This document shows, in pieces, positions 36,331 to 47,260 of a DNA stretch of 64,000 nucleotides. Each line of letters begins with the position of its first letter. Position 1 is the stretch's first letter. This DNA is from Dicyema japonicum. Its lineage: Eukaryota > Dicyemida > Rhombozoa > Dicyemidae. The stretch spans positions 142,310-206,309 of the forward strand of contig RDEW01000015.1 of the NCBI GenBank assembly GCA_011109175.1, given 5' to 3'. The translations under genes and the position numbers were made by a program. A model generated the notes under the pieces. That model was not told the origin of the DNA. It saw only the letters and a program-made list of their open reading frames with translations, and did not search any database.

Positions 36331-36755
36331 TGAAGATCACCGAACCGGACCAACGCCTCTGGAGGCCCTTATGAGACTAGAGTCCAGATCACGGGAAGGT
36401 GGCCCTGAAAATTCAGGCAGCCGTCCTGTACGTTCATGCGCGGGCACGAAGGAGGAACATCGGGCAAAGATGAGGTCTCTGTTAGAATGCATCGGGATCA
36501 CGTGATAATTAGTTTGGTTTTACCGTGGTCTTGGGGTAAAAATAAAATAAATCTCATTCGTTTGATCTTTGGAATAATTTTAATTTATCTCATTCGACAA
36601 GGATGTATCAGACTTAGAACTGGATGTTCATGACATGCCACACCTTTACAGATTAGGGATTCCGGAGGCTTTGGAGAAGAGACCTTTCCAGAAACCCACT
36701 TCTCCATAATTTTGAATTCCCTTTTTCTAATTAGCTTTTTTTTGTGAAGATAGGT

Positions 36756-38150
36756 TGAGGTGTTGACGTGCCTCTTTTGAACAAGATGTCTTCTTCATGC
36801 ATTCAATCTTCCCTGTTCACTATTGGATCATTAATGTGAGAGGACTAACATACGTAAAACGATAACACTTATGTGCGGACTTCCAACGATATGGAATATC
36901 TGTATGCTGTCTCCAGGAAACTAAAGTCCCCAATGGCCTGGATGAACAATGAACGGGCATTGACTGCTCCTATTGCCGTCAGACTGCCGACATTATGGGA
37001 TGGGGTTCGCTATACGCGTGGACACAGCTGGCTCATAGAGCATGGAGTATCAACGACAGGATTGCCATCCTCCAACTACGCCTCGGAAACTACTCAATCG
37101 ATTATAATACTCTATCGATTATCAATGTATATGCACCCACCACAGTTAGGGTATCCGCCAACACAGAGGAACTTGACAATTTCTACTCGTCTTTATCATC
37201 GGATTACTCCTCCGTGTCAAGCTCCTACATACTTTTTATAGCTGGAGACTGGAATTCAAAAGTGGGGAAAAAGCGGGACGAATCAAATTGCTTGGCCAGC
37301 CACGCTCGAGGGATCAGAAATCTGTCCGGGGAGACCCTTATACACTTCTGCGAGTCATTTAAACTGTTCCCTTGTAACACGGGTTTCCGAAATGCAGCGA
37401 GACATGTTACGACGTGGACAGGCCAGAGGAGAGACTCCTGTGAAAATCGCGTCAATATATTTAACCAAATCGAAAACACATAGGAGGATACTCACGGACT
37501 CCCGTATGTACAGTGGCATGATGACCTCGAGTGATCACAGACTACTAGTGGAGCGTATCATTCTAAAGCGACGCTTGTATTGTAGACACCATCAATCGCA
37601 AAAAGCTAATGCACGTATTGGAGAGTATTCTAGACGAGGATGCATCATCTATTATCAGATTTTTACTCTCCAACATCATGCTTACAACTCTCTTTAAACC
37701 AACACTGGCGCACCACAGGGAGACTCGTTATCTCCGGTCCTATTCATAATATACCTGGATGCAGTTCTAAGACCTCTCCGGAAAAAGAATTGTTTCACTA
37801 ATGTGATTTCTCTAACCTGATGGAAGTAATCTATGCCGATGATATTGATTTCGTCTGCCGGGATAGGGATACGCTGGAAACTATACTAAAAGTGATCCCT
37901 CAAGGCTTGGAGGACTGGTCCCTGGTAGTAAACCCATACAAAACGGAAAAAACTAGCATATCCCGTTGCATGACGAGAAACGAGGAAAAGTGGAGAACAT
38001 GCAAGAAAGTTGGATCTCTCCTCGGGGACTCGGAGGACGTTATTCACAGGAAAGTTCTGGCGGTTGCTTCTTTCAAAAACTTTTGGGCTATCTGGATGCG
38101 ACGAAAGTACATAGGCACTCCCCTTCGAATTCGGTTGTAAAACTTTATGA
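36756..38150 (+). mobile_element. LINE-B copy with 5' end, endonuclease and RT pieces
   Basis: Begins with the family 5' sequence (GGTTGAGGTGTTGACGTGCC). Endonuclease parts follow: SIINVYAPTTVRVSANTEEL, ILFIAGDWNSKVGKKRDE and WTGQRRDSCENRVN. A deletion leads into an RT with QGDSLSPVLFIIYLDAVL, VIYADDIDFVCRDRDTLE and CKKVGSLLGDSEDVIHR. The middle of the RT is missing, so this copy has also lost internal sequence. Confidence 0.8.
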
Positions 38151-38660
38151 CCTAACCACCAAAGAATTGGAATCCTCTCCTATGCCGACGATATCATTCT
38201 TGCTTCCAAGGACAGAAGCATTCAATCAGCGACTCAATCCGCTCAACAAATGCTTGACAAACTGGAACTATGGCTCTCGAAGTGGAGACTCGACACATCA
38301 GCAACAAAGTCTTCTGTCACGCTGTTTACCACTTACAAAAGACAGCTCTGTATCGAACCAAAAATCTTTATGAAGAACTATTCCTATTAACAAAACACAG
38401 AAGATTCTAGTAGTAACCTTTGATCAGGGACTCATCTTTATCCGGCATGTTGAAAACAAAGCAACTTCTGCTTTGAAGAAAATGAGAATTTTAAAAGTGC
38501 TCTCAAAAACACTTAGAGACCAAACTGGTGGACTTGCCACGATTTATGAACAATTTATCCGACCAACGATGACGTATGCAAGTCCTTCATGGGCAATGCA
38601 GATTTCACGATCCTCCTCATTGAAACTATCCGCAATCGAGGAGACTGAAATAGGTTAATT
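38151..38660 (+). mobile_element. LINE-A-like fragment joined to LINE-B
   Basis: Directly after the LINE-B text the frames switch family: YADDIILASKDRSIQSATQS, LWLSKWRLDTSATKSSVTLF and QTGGLATIYEQFIRPTMTYA. The switch near 38150 is abrupt and points to nested insertion or recombination between copies. Confidence 0.65.
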
Positions 38661-38960
38661 GGACCAAAACACAAAATCCAGCCCTTTGAAAATTTTTTCA
38701 GCAGCTTCGTTGATGGTGTCCTTTGTGCGTTTCCAGGCGTCTTCTAGAAAATTTCGTTGTCGTTCAGGAGAGGGCTGTTTGTCTCAAGAAGTATAGAAGC
38801 AAAATTAATTTTGGATGGCCTCTCCATTAAAATAGAAGTTGAAGTAAAATATTTCATATGTCCATACTATCCGCATAGTGTTTTAGTAATAATAAGTACG
38901 ATTTCTCCAGGGTGGAAGATTGCATTATTAATTTCTTTCCATCTGCAATCAATTTTCTAT
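38661..38960 (-). mobile_element. LINE linker fragment
   Basis: Minus strand reads NFLEDAWKRTKDTINEAAEK and IFKGLDFVFW, the typical stretch between endonuclease and RT of RTE-like elements. No other domain is left. Confidence 0.5.
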
Positions 38961-39099
38961 TAATTATCGTTACTATTTTTTCCTTTTTAAATAAAGTGTG
39001 TGTTTACTAGGAAATTTATGTAATAGATGCTTACTATTGTCGATTTAATTAATAGATGCTTTAAAAAAATTGAAAATGAAAATTTGTGTAACTTACGTT

Positions 39100-39503
39100 T
39101 TAAAAACCTTGTTCCATCAACTGTTTGACGAATTTCTTAGTGGTTAATGTTTGTTGCAAGTCGGATATGTAACTCAAATCATTTGAAATTAGTTCATTTG
39201 ATTTTTTTACTTGGGAATAATCTCAAGTTGCCCAACTCTAATTATAACCCAAATATCATTTTATTCAACCAACGTTTTTGCAATTGAATTTAAGATTTCT
39301 GTAGGTTTTCATTAAGTAATAAATCCTATTTTGTGCTTCTTCAGTATATAATTTATCACTATCATAATAACTACTGAATGATCTTAAGAGATTCAAAGTA
39401 ATTTGTCTTTTAATAAAAAAGATATCGAAAACTTTTTTTATTAAATCGCGTTGAGATAGTTTTAAATATTTAATAGATAAAAATTCGAAAGTTGAAAAAT
39501 CGA
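39100..39503 (-). CDS. Unrecognised spliced gene, partial model
   Basis: Two exon bodies look real. The first, from 39503 after a 26-nt GT-AG intron, is open and reads FEFLSIKYLKLSQRDLIKK, VFDIFFIKRQITLNLLRSF and YTEEAQNRIYYLMKTYRNLK. The second ends ISDLQQTLTTKKFVKQLMEQ with TAA at 39102-39100. The join between them (about 48 nt, GT near 39269 and AG near 39222) is longer than other introns here and may hide an indel. It would be a small helical protein. I do not recognise the family, and the first exon and start codon are not found. Confidence 0.45.
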
Positions 39504-39985
39504 CTGTAGGATAGATAAAAAATAGTTACTTAAATTAATTATTCTTTGTGGTTAATAAATCAATAATTCAAGTTGACCTTAGTTCAATCTTAATGTGTCC
39601 ATAGGTAACCAGTTGCCCATGTCACATAATATGTTGCGTAATACTTTCCACTAAGAGAGACTTAAAGAAAATTGATACTACATTGATATAAATCATAAAC
39701 CTCTTAAAATTAATAATTTATTATAGAATCTACACCATTTTCACTGAGGAAAGTCGTCAACACCAAATAAAAAGAATGAACTCAATATTATGTATTGACT
39801 CGTCGAAATATATTCGGATCTCTTAAAGTGCTTTTGATTATAATTTAAATTTTTTGGAATGCAAATATCGAAAAGAACGACAATTTTGAAGTCTATCACT
39901 AATCCTATCTGCTAAAATCTTATGTTCCAAAGACTAAATCATTAATTTTATAATTGTATGAGTAATGTTGTTCTTTTACCTTGGA
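39504..39985. other. AT-rich spacer
   Basis: May contain the start of the small gene to its left. Otherwise nothing is recognisable. Confidence 0.3.
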
Positions 39986-40990
39986 AAAAAAACAAGCCAA
40001 GCGGATTTCCATCCACCTTACAGACCCGAATGACCGATCCGCGATTACGGGTCGAAGTTTCCTGTGAGTAGGGGATTAACCATTAATAAAGAATGAGGGT
40101 CTTTCGGTAAATTGAATTGAGTAGTGGAGCGAAGTCTCCGATAACGTGAACCTCCACGCAACAGAGGCATACTCCACAGCCGGGGCGATAGTTTGCCGGT
40201 TGTGTTGAAACAGAAGAATCCGAATTCAAAGGAGTCCTCCGGACAAGCGCGCGTACAACGTTGAACTTCTGCAGACCTTTAGTGAGGACTTTCTTCGCAT
40301 GGGAGTGAAAATTCAACAGCCTGTAGAAATTTAATCCAAGAATTGAGGGAGACCTTGTTATTGGTATCTGGAGAGGACAATGAAAATTCTTGGATCTTTT
40401 TTGAACGACGGTCTGAGGTGAAAAGCGTACATATTCGTTAGTCGGTTAGCAGTCAACCAATCATAGAGGGTGTTCACTCTCCCCTGGGCACTGGAGGTTG
40501 CAACTTACGTGTTGCAATTATTAAGTCGTCTGCGTAAGATAATAACAAAAATTTTCGTCCTCGTAATTTAGTATGTTGTGGAGGAAAAGAGTGAAAAGAA
40601 TCGGAGAAAGCGGAGAATTTTGTGGTAGTCCGTTAGGTAGTAGTTGCCCGCAGACGACTCTCCCTGTCGCCCAGAGAGAAAGTTGCTAACCACAGCTTTA
40701 GGTTTGGACGAACTTTCGAATAAAAAATCTTCCCAATAAGAAGTTTCCTTGAGACTGTGTCGAAAGCCTTGTTATGTCGATTGAGACCATCGTAGTTCGC
40801 ATGTGTGGTGGCAATGAATTGGGATAGTGTAGTTAAATAAGCAGTGGTGGACCTTCCAACACAAAAACCGTGTTGGAAAGCAGCTTGATCGAATGATAAG
40901 AGTGGACTTGAGTTTAATGTTTCTCCTCCGAGCCCATACAGGCACTTATCGAGGCTATCACAACGTTGTCACGTCGGGATCACTTACGGA
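39986..40990 (-). mobile_element. LINE-A fragment
   Basis: The sequence parallels the 55.6-56.9 kb copy, for example plus-strand TTTCCATCCACCTTACAGAC versus TTTCCATCTTCCTTACAGAC. Minus-strand frames include KVLTKGLQKFNVVRALVRRT (as in that copy), an ADDLIIAT-type catalytic region near 40510-40530 and RGRVVCGQLLPNG-type text. Frames are badly broken. Confidence 0.75.
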
Positions 40991-41032
40991 TTATTGGAGA
41001 GGAGTTTAGAATGAAATGAGGTTAAATGAAAA

Positions 41033-42471
41033 TTAATAAAACGAATTCAATCCAGAAATAGCTTTCCCAAGAATCAAAGCATGAATATCAGCAGTCCCTC
41101 AAATAAATTATAAAAAATACCTTCGTAAGTGTTAACACTCTCCAAATTAAGAACATGTCTAATAACTCCATATTCATCCACAATTCCATTAGCACCAAGC
41201 ATGTCACGTGCTTCTCTAGCAATGTTTAGTGATTTAATTGTTGAATTTCTCTTTGCCATTGAAATTAAAGTAACCAAATTACTAGGGATAGTTTGCACAT
41301 ATATACTTGTCATTAGAATCCATAAATTTAGCCACACGATGACAAAGGAGTAATCCAAGGTTGATCTCCAAACACATGTCCGCTAGTTTCTTCTGAATTA
41401 GTTGGTTCTGAGCAAGAGGTCTTCCAAATTGATGTCTTGCATTGTAATAACACTCCACCTGTTTAAAACATATTCTCGAGCAGTTTGGTAACAAAATTCA
41501 GCAGCTCCGAGAGCTCCCCATGAAATACCAAACCGAGCACTATTGAGACACGTGAATGGTCCCTACAAATATAAATTATAAGAGACCAATAGTCCGGTAA
41601 CTCCTGGTAGCATGTTTTCTTCAGGGACAAACAGATCAGTCATCAAAATCTGTCCAGTAACACTGGCTCGAAGAGAGAATTTGCCTTCAATTCTGGAGGT
41701 ATCAAGTCCCTTCCACCCTCTTTCAAGAATGAATCCTTTAACACGATTGTCAAATGAATCACACTTAGCCCACACAATAAATATGTTAGAGATTGGAGAG
41801 TTTGTGATCCTAATTCATTATTAGGATATTTACCATGTTTTTGTTCCATTCAAAATATATCCCTTCAAATCAGGATTATACACAGCCGTTGTCTCCATCC
41901 CGGCTGGGTTACTCCCATGATTAGGTTCGGTCAGTCCAAAACATCCAATATACTCCCCAGTGGCTATATAAGATGTAATTCTACCAAGTTTTCTTAGATA
42001 ACGATTCTTTTGGTCTTCCGAACCAAATTTATAAATTGGGTGCATAACCAATGAGGACTGAACACTCATGGCAGATCTATATCCACTGTCGACTCTTGAA
42101 TCATCAAAACTATAATACTTCTCGATTTCTCTACATAACAGTCCATAAGTCACATAGGAGACCCCAGCACAGTCATATCCTCTAATAGTGCAACCAAAGG
42201 CTCCAATATCGCCTAGTTCCTTCATGATGCCAACATCAAACTCTAGATTTAGACTTATGATTACCTTCATTCCTGAAATTATTAGTAATACGAGGCATAA
42301 GACTCTTTTGGCAGTAAGATCTGAATTGATCCCTCATCATCTGCTCATCACTCGTTAATAGTGACTCCAAATCCAAAGGATCTCTCCAATCAAAGGACGA
42401 AGCTACCAATAAACTTTGGATAAACAATTAAATCTTTTAATATTTCTTAATAGGCGTGTCACTGTAATCAT
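41033..42471 (-). CDS. GCDH: Glutaryl-CoA dehydrogenase, mitochondrial
   Basis: Ten exons (42426-42471, 42265-42402, 42119-42242, 41985-42094, 41834-41963, 41587-41809, 41459-41562, 41307-41435, 41121-41281, 41033-41097) with nine introns of 21-25 nt give 409 residues, in frame throughout. The FAD enzyme oxidises and decarboxylates glutaryl-CoA to crotonyl-CoA in lysine and tryptophan breakdown. Visible are a basic mitochondrial presequence ([15 protein letters not shown]), [56 protein letters not shown] (FAD-binding), [46 protein letters not shown] and [20 protein letters not shown]. The Glu of NTYEG (residue 388) is the catalytic base. The last intron splits the Gly codon right after it. 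Similarity to animal GCDH is high over the whole length. Confidence 0.97.
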
Positions 42472-42514
42472 TGTGGTTAAATTAAAATTAATAATATTTA
42501 AATATTAAATTGTT
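42472..42514. promoter_or_regulatory. 43-bp bidirectional spacer, GCDH / NDUFV3
   Basis: Only 43 bp separate the two divergent start codons. The spacer is almost pure A/T and holds a perfect 16-bp palindrome, TAATATTTAAATATTA, at 42492-42507. Both 5' UTRs and any core promoter must fit here or overlap the other gene, so co-regulation of the two mitochondrial genes is likely (inference). Confidence 0.6.
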
Positions 42515-42759
42515 ATGTCTTCTCTTCGTGGTATAATTCCTATAGTGAGGTCTTCATCTATTAAGAATATTTTCCGTTATATTTCAGGTTATTTATTATT
42601 ATTATACAAGACAAATCTACAAATATTGATAAATCTGCAAATTTGTATAAAAATACTCAATATTTTGAAACTGATGAATATTCATATTACCAACTTGAGA
42701 CCGAACTAACAAAATATCGTATGGAGCAGCCTTATTCTAACAGAACAAACTCATATTAG
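42515..42759 (+). CDS. NDUFV3: Complex I subunit NDUFV3 (10-kDa flavoprotein subunit)
   Basis: Two exons (42515-42587 and 42611-42759) with one 23-nt intron encode 73 residues. NDUFV3 is an accessory subunit at the NADH-oxidising tip of mitochondrial complex I. The C-terminal half, LYKNTQYFETDEYSYYQLE and TELTKYRMEQPYSNR, lines up with the conserved end of animal NDUFV3 (TYKNLQHHDYSTY and ELSKFRMPQPSS). The N-terminus (MSSLRGIIPIVRSSSIKNIF) is basic and Ser-rich, as expected for a mitochondrial presequence. It is divergent to GCDH. Read without the intron, the frame runs on for 64 meaningless residues. Confidence 0.88.
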
Positions 42760-42955
42760 TTAACACTCTTTTAGTTCATATATATGGAAATACTCATTCT
42801 AGTCAGTTTATATAATCCTCTGTTAGATTACTCATTTACATGAACACATGTTATTGTGAACGTGATTGAGGCAGACTCTATCAATTCACTTTTAATCATT
42901 TAAAAATATTCTTAAGTTTTATAATTTCCTAAGTATGCTTATGCATTAAGCCACA
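42760..42955. other. Short spacer
   Basis: AT-rich, no feature seen. Confidence 0.5.
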
Positions 42956-44300
42956 TTGAATAGGGTCAGTTCTATCACGGAACAAAAGCTCATCATCCAA
43001 AAACATCCACCCGTTCCGTCGGATTTACGCGAGACAGAATTTGGGAAGGACATTCCACATTTGGCAACCACCACAAGTGATATACGACCTGCTATTTCAT
43101 CTTTCCCAGGAAGCAGCAGTCTGGCTTGGACGGCCTACGTCCGAGTCATATGAAAGACCTTATTTCTTCCACAACCGCCGATATGGGCAAATTTCTCATT
43201 AATTTAATAAAGACTCTTACAGACCGCATTATTCGGGCTGATATCTCCGACAATGCCAGTGGACTCCTTTTTGCATTCAAACTGATTGCCTTTAGAAAGC
43301 CATGTGGTGGGTTAAGACCCATCGCTATAGGCAACGTATTCAGGCGCCTGACTGCGAAGATTGTTGCCAGAGCAGCGAGCAAAGCTCTAAGTCCCCAACT
43401 GAGACCTACTAAAGTTGGGGTTGGAATTCCTCATGGATGCTAGGCATTAATCCACTCAATCAGGAACTTTGTTGCCAGTCCGCCAGATACTACGAATGCT
43501 ATAATAGTCAAACTGGACATCCGCAATCCTTTCAATAGCATTCGCAGATACAGAATCATATAAGGTAGCATCTCCAGGATCCCGGAAATCAACAGAATGG
43601 TTAAACTTGCATATGGTTCCTCATGTACACTGATAGTCGGGCAACACATCATCGAAGACTGAAGTTCAACAAGGTGACCCCCTTCGCCTTGCCTTGGGTA
43701 TCAACTGTGCAGCATCAGCGATGCGAACTCCATTGAACCAATGATTCCAGATGACGCGAGGTAATTGGGAACTTGTGATGGCTTCTTAAGAGCCATCGAC
43801 GAGAATTTAAAGGACTGCCGTTGAGGAAACACTCACAATTTCTTTTGATAAAACTGGCTGGATCCAAGGCAAACTACCTCTTCGCTACGGAGGAATTGGA
43901 ATACGCTCACCACTAGAACTCTCCTTCCCAGCTATTCAATTTTCGACATATACTTCCAGTGGTCTCACACGCCAGATCCTACGCTACATTAACGAATCGG
44001 AAGTTGGACCAGTGGCATGCATGGCCCGGGAAGTCTTGACGCGACTGGGTGTTGGATTCCCGAAGAACGCTAATAAACAACGAGAATGGGACAAGCTTTA
44101 ATGCTTGAAGATCATAGAAGAGATAAAATATGTGCTTGATCAGCATCGTCTAGCTTGTCTGGCTTCTGAGTTATTGCTTGAGGACTCGAAGCTGCTGGAT
44201 TTCCTGTCCAATTGGAGCCGCTTGGACTTGCTCAAGCCAACCTAAGACCGGACGGAACCACTCTCTTCCTATGGGAAAGTGGTAAATACCAATACATGTA
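42956..44300 (+). mobile_element. LINE-C copy (RLE-class), RT to endonuclease start
   Basis: Plus-strand frames: GSSSLAWTAYVRVI and MDGLRPSHMKDLI (the usual DGLRPxHL region), KLIAFRKPCGGLRPIAIGN, VFRRLTAKIVARAASKAL and LRPTKVGVGIPHGC. After damage come KLDIRNPFNSIRRYRI, LPLRYGGIGIRSPLELSF and finally LRPDGTTLFLWESG near 44250-44290, the start of the RLE motif. It is the same family as the copies at 32-34 kb and 2.6 kb. The catalytic YLDD region is lost in a deletion near 43750. Confidence 0.8.
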
Positions 44301-44368
44301 TCTGTAAATTAAAGTTTTGCAAATAATGATTTGATCGCCCAGGGAATTGTAATGAACTTTGATAATAA

Positions 44369-44640
44369 CCGCGTGGCGCCATGTGGTGCTTCGTGGCTAA
44401 TTGATTGAAGTTTCTGTTTTGTTCGTCTGTTCCTCCTCTCTTCCTATTAGAGTGGCGTCATGTGATCCACCTGTCTAGGTTGCGCCCAGTGCCAGACCGG
44501 CACGAAAAAAGATCATTTGCTCTCCCCCACTCCACTGGAGGGGTTTTCACAATTGCAACTATGGACGTCTTACCTTTTATGTTGATTCCGAATGGACTCT
44601 GTTTCTGTAGAAGTGGATAATTAATAATAATAATCCCCCA
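44369..44640 (+). mobile_element. SINE-B copy 2
   Basis: About 270 bp, the most complete copy: CCGCGTGGCGCCATGTGG start, TGGTGCTTCGTGGCTAATTG, TCATTTGCTCTCCCCCACTC and GACTCTGTTTCTGTAGAAGT, ending in a short (TAA)n tail. It inserted right after the LINE-C copy and upstream of BCKDHA. Confidence 0.85.
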
Positions 44641-44874
44641 GGGAGCACAATAAAAATAAGGGTCATTATTCCAATCAGAAGTGAAATTTATATATCCAAG
44701 GAAATTTGATTTGTCATTCCTCCGCAATGATCACCATTACAAAACTATGAAGAAAATCAATTGGACTTGTCGTTGTGTCCTTCCTGTCTCTTTAAAAACA
44801 AGAGAGGATTAGTGGTTTCTGGTAAACAATTGGGTGTAAGCTATTTAAGCAGTTTGACCGCATAATTGACAAAA

Positions 44875-46252
44875 ATGGTTGAAGGATTTTAATATTATTA
44901 GATTAACTGTTTTGCGAAAAGACTAACAAACTTTGTAAGAAAATCATCGACGTATTCTCCTTCGTTTATAATTCCAAACAGGATCGACCCAATCCCAACA
45001 TACCAAGTCTTGGACTCGCAAGGAAATGTTAACGACCCAAGCCAAATTCCCAAAGTACATGAGAATTCTAATATTAGATGTCTAACGAGAAAATGGTGGA
45101 GATTTTTAAAAATATGCTATTTCTAAATACAATTGACGACATTCTGCTTGAATCACAAAGACAGGGAAGGACCTCATTTTACATGACTCATTACGGAGAG
45201 GAAGCTTTGGTAGCCATGGCTGAGGCATTTACTCTTCAAGATTTGGTTTCTACGCAATACAGAGAGTTAGGTAACATTTGATTATGTATTCAGGGTTTCT
45301 AATTCAACGAGGATATTCCTTAAGTGAAATAATGAACTTGACAACATCCAATGTGGACGACTATGCAATTGGAAGACAGTCAAATCCCATGTACATGTCC
45401 ACTAGACTGAATATATACATGAATTCTGCCCCATTGGCTACTCAAATTCCGCAAGGTAGTAGTTCCATAGACTAGTAAGCTGTGGGACAGGGATATGCAA
45501 AGAAAATGTCAGGGGATAAGTCCTGTGTGGTTGTTTTCTTCGGAGATGGTTGTGCTTCTGAGGGAGATGCCTTTACTGGTCTTAATTTGGCAGGGGCATT
45601 GAAATCACCAGTTGTGTTTGTGTGGTTTGTTATATTTGAGTAATAGCCAGTCGAAATAATCAATATGCAATATCCACACACATCAGTGAACAATATTGTG
45701 GTGATGCTATTGGTCTACAGTATTTTAATATTTAGCTGGTAGAGGAGTGGCATTGGGAATTCCCACCATTAGGGTAGATGGGAACGATGTATTTGCTATG
45801 TATAATTCGGCTAAAGCTGCTCGGGAAATGTGTGTGAATAACGGTTCCCCCGTTTTAATTGAAGCTATCTCCTACCGGTATTTATGTGGATTTATATTTG
45901 TAGTATAAGTCACCACAGCACATCTGACGACAGTGCAGCATATAGAGGAGGTAATGAATTGGAAGAATGGAAAACTTTGAAATCTCCTTCACCCGTTTTA
46001 GGAATTATTTAGTCAATAATGGATTATGGATCTCTCAACTGAAAAGGAATTCCGTAAGGACTGTTTTAAGAAGGTATGACCTAAATGATTGTATAGGTTG
46101 TGGATAAACTGAAAGAAAAAGAACAAGTACCTAAACCAGGCCCAGATACAATTTTTAATCAAATGTATTCTCAACTACCATCGTTTTACAGTCAACAAAA
46201 GAATCAATTACAAGATCACATTAACAAATATCGGGATTATTACAATAATTAA
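44875..46252 (+). CDS. BCKDHA: Branched-chain 2-oxoacid dehydrogenase E1 alpha, mitochondrial
   Basis: Nine exons (44875-44877, 44902-45054, 45078-45270, 45294-45455, 45480-45624, 45651-45712, 45736-45877, 45904-46073, 46097-46252); introns 24, 23, 23, 24, 26, 23, 26 and 23 nt. The E1 complex decarboxylates the keto acids of Leu, Ile and Val. Seen are a basic presequence (MINCFAKRLTNFVRKSS), PTYQVLDSQG, LLESQRQGRTSFYMTHYGEE, APLATQIPQAVGQG, the thiamine-diphosphate motif from GDGCASEGDAF to CRNNQYAIST, RVDGNDVFAMYNSAKAA and YRISHHSTSDDSAAYR with the Ser that BCKD kinase phosphorylates. The first coding exon is only the ATG. Exon 8 needs two one-base additions (near 45986 and 46028) to keep the EWKTLKSP...FRNYLVNNGLW...STEKEFRKD alignment; about 395 residues then result. 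These look like homopolymer errors rather than real damage. Confidence 0.93.
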
Positions 46253-46289
46253 TATTTTAACAATTAACACAAAATATTATTCCTCCTAT

Positions 46290-46720
46290 GTGCTTATGTC
46301 CATACTTTATTCAAGATTTCACTTCCTTCCCTCTGGTGGCCTCATTCGATCCACATAACTCGAAAGACGCCCAATCCCTGCCCCACATTCAAAAGGATCC
46401 TTTTGTTCATTCCACTGGGACGACAATTTAGATTTGTTTTGTAATCGACCTCAGTTTCCCAGACAACCTCTACTGTATCACTATGCTTGGTCGAGGGTTC
46501 TACTGGAACGCGTCAGCATCAAGGAATTAGTTAGTTTGGTTTTATTCTTGGTCTTTGGAATAATTTAATTCCTGGATCATTTATAACGATTTTCCTTTCT
46601 GCTCCTTCTTCAATTCCTAGGAACTCATTGGATTCACCAAACTCAGGAGACGCCCAACCAACATGGATCCCTCTCTTCCCAAAAGCTTTAAAGAATACCT
46701 GGAAGGAATAGCATGCTTTT
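46290..46720 (+). mobile_element. Probable LINE 3' fragment
   Basis: Two related segments (46340-46375 and 46620-46660) encode LIRST.LERRPIP-like and LIGFTKLRRRPTNMD-like text, a repeated motif in a decayed frame. This resembles retroelement C-termini, but the evidence is thin. Confidence 0.3.
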
Positions 46721-46728
46721 AAAGAATG

Positions 46729-47260
46729 CTACTCACTCAGATATCCGGAGTTATAAAAAATATTAACGGTTTCTGCAATTACCTTGAAAACTCTTAAAAG
46801 TATGACTTGACTCCATGTCAGATGAGAAGGGTTGTACAGATGCCAACCTTCCCCTTGTGCAATGTTGAGAATAACTTTTATTTTTGAAGCTGTCGACGTT
46901 AAAATTCGCAAGCTTACGGCTACGTTATCAGTGTAATCTTTCAGTTTTTTTTGTAGTTTGTGAAAACTAGTCTTAGCAATCGAGGGAACCGAAGAGGTCT
47001 GTATTTTATCAGAATCAGATTTCGGTCTGATTGAAGATCATAAATGACCTTCTTTCTGAAGCGAGGGTATATGGGCAGCGTAAAGGTATGAGTCTTGTTC
47101 GATGTGATTTTTTGGATAATTGAGGATGTACAAGTCATCCAGATTTTCTTTAAATGAATTTTCCTCTTGTGTTTATCATCATTGAGAGTTAACAAGTAGT
47201 CAACTCTTATCATGGATGAGGAGTTAAACTCCACTACTTGGGGGAGAACAACATGACGTT
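46729..47260 (-). CDS. Unrecognised open frames, possibly one protein
   Basis: On the minus strand, a frame from about 47262 reads YIEVVNERHVVLPQVVEFNS, MIRVDYLLTLNDDKHKRK, TFTLPIYPRFRKKVIYDLQS and DRNLILIKYRPLRFP. One frame change near 46985 leads into IAKTSFHKLQKKLKDYTDNV, LRILTSTASKIKVILNIAQG and LTWSQVILLRVFKVIAETV. The composition is convincing for protein, about 180 residues. It could be a host gene with an indel or the endonuclease-RT linker of a LINE (SDRNLI resembles SDHxLI). No start codon is fixed. Confidence 0.4.

Noticed and set aside
39100..39503. Naming this gene as a LYR-motif or MIX23-type mitochondrial protein
   Set aside because: Helical composition is compatible, but none of the diagnostic motifs is clear enough.
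41129..42427. Several plus- and minus-strand frames around GCDH, including one starting at 42427
   Set aside because: Shadows or intron read-through of the spliced GCDH gene; the codon at 42427 is TTG, and a 23-nt intron with an upstream ATG fits better.
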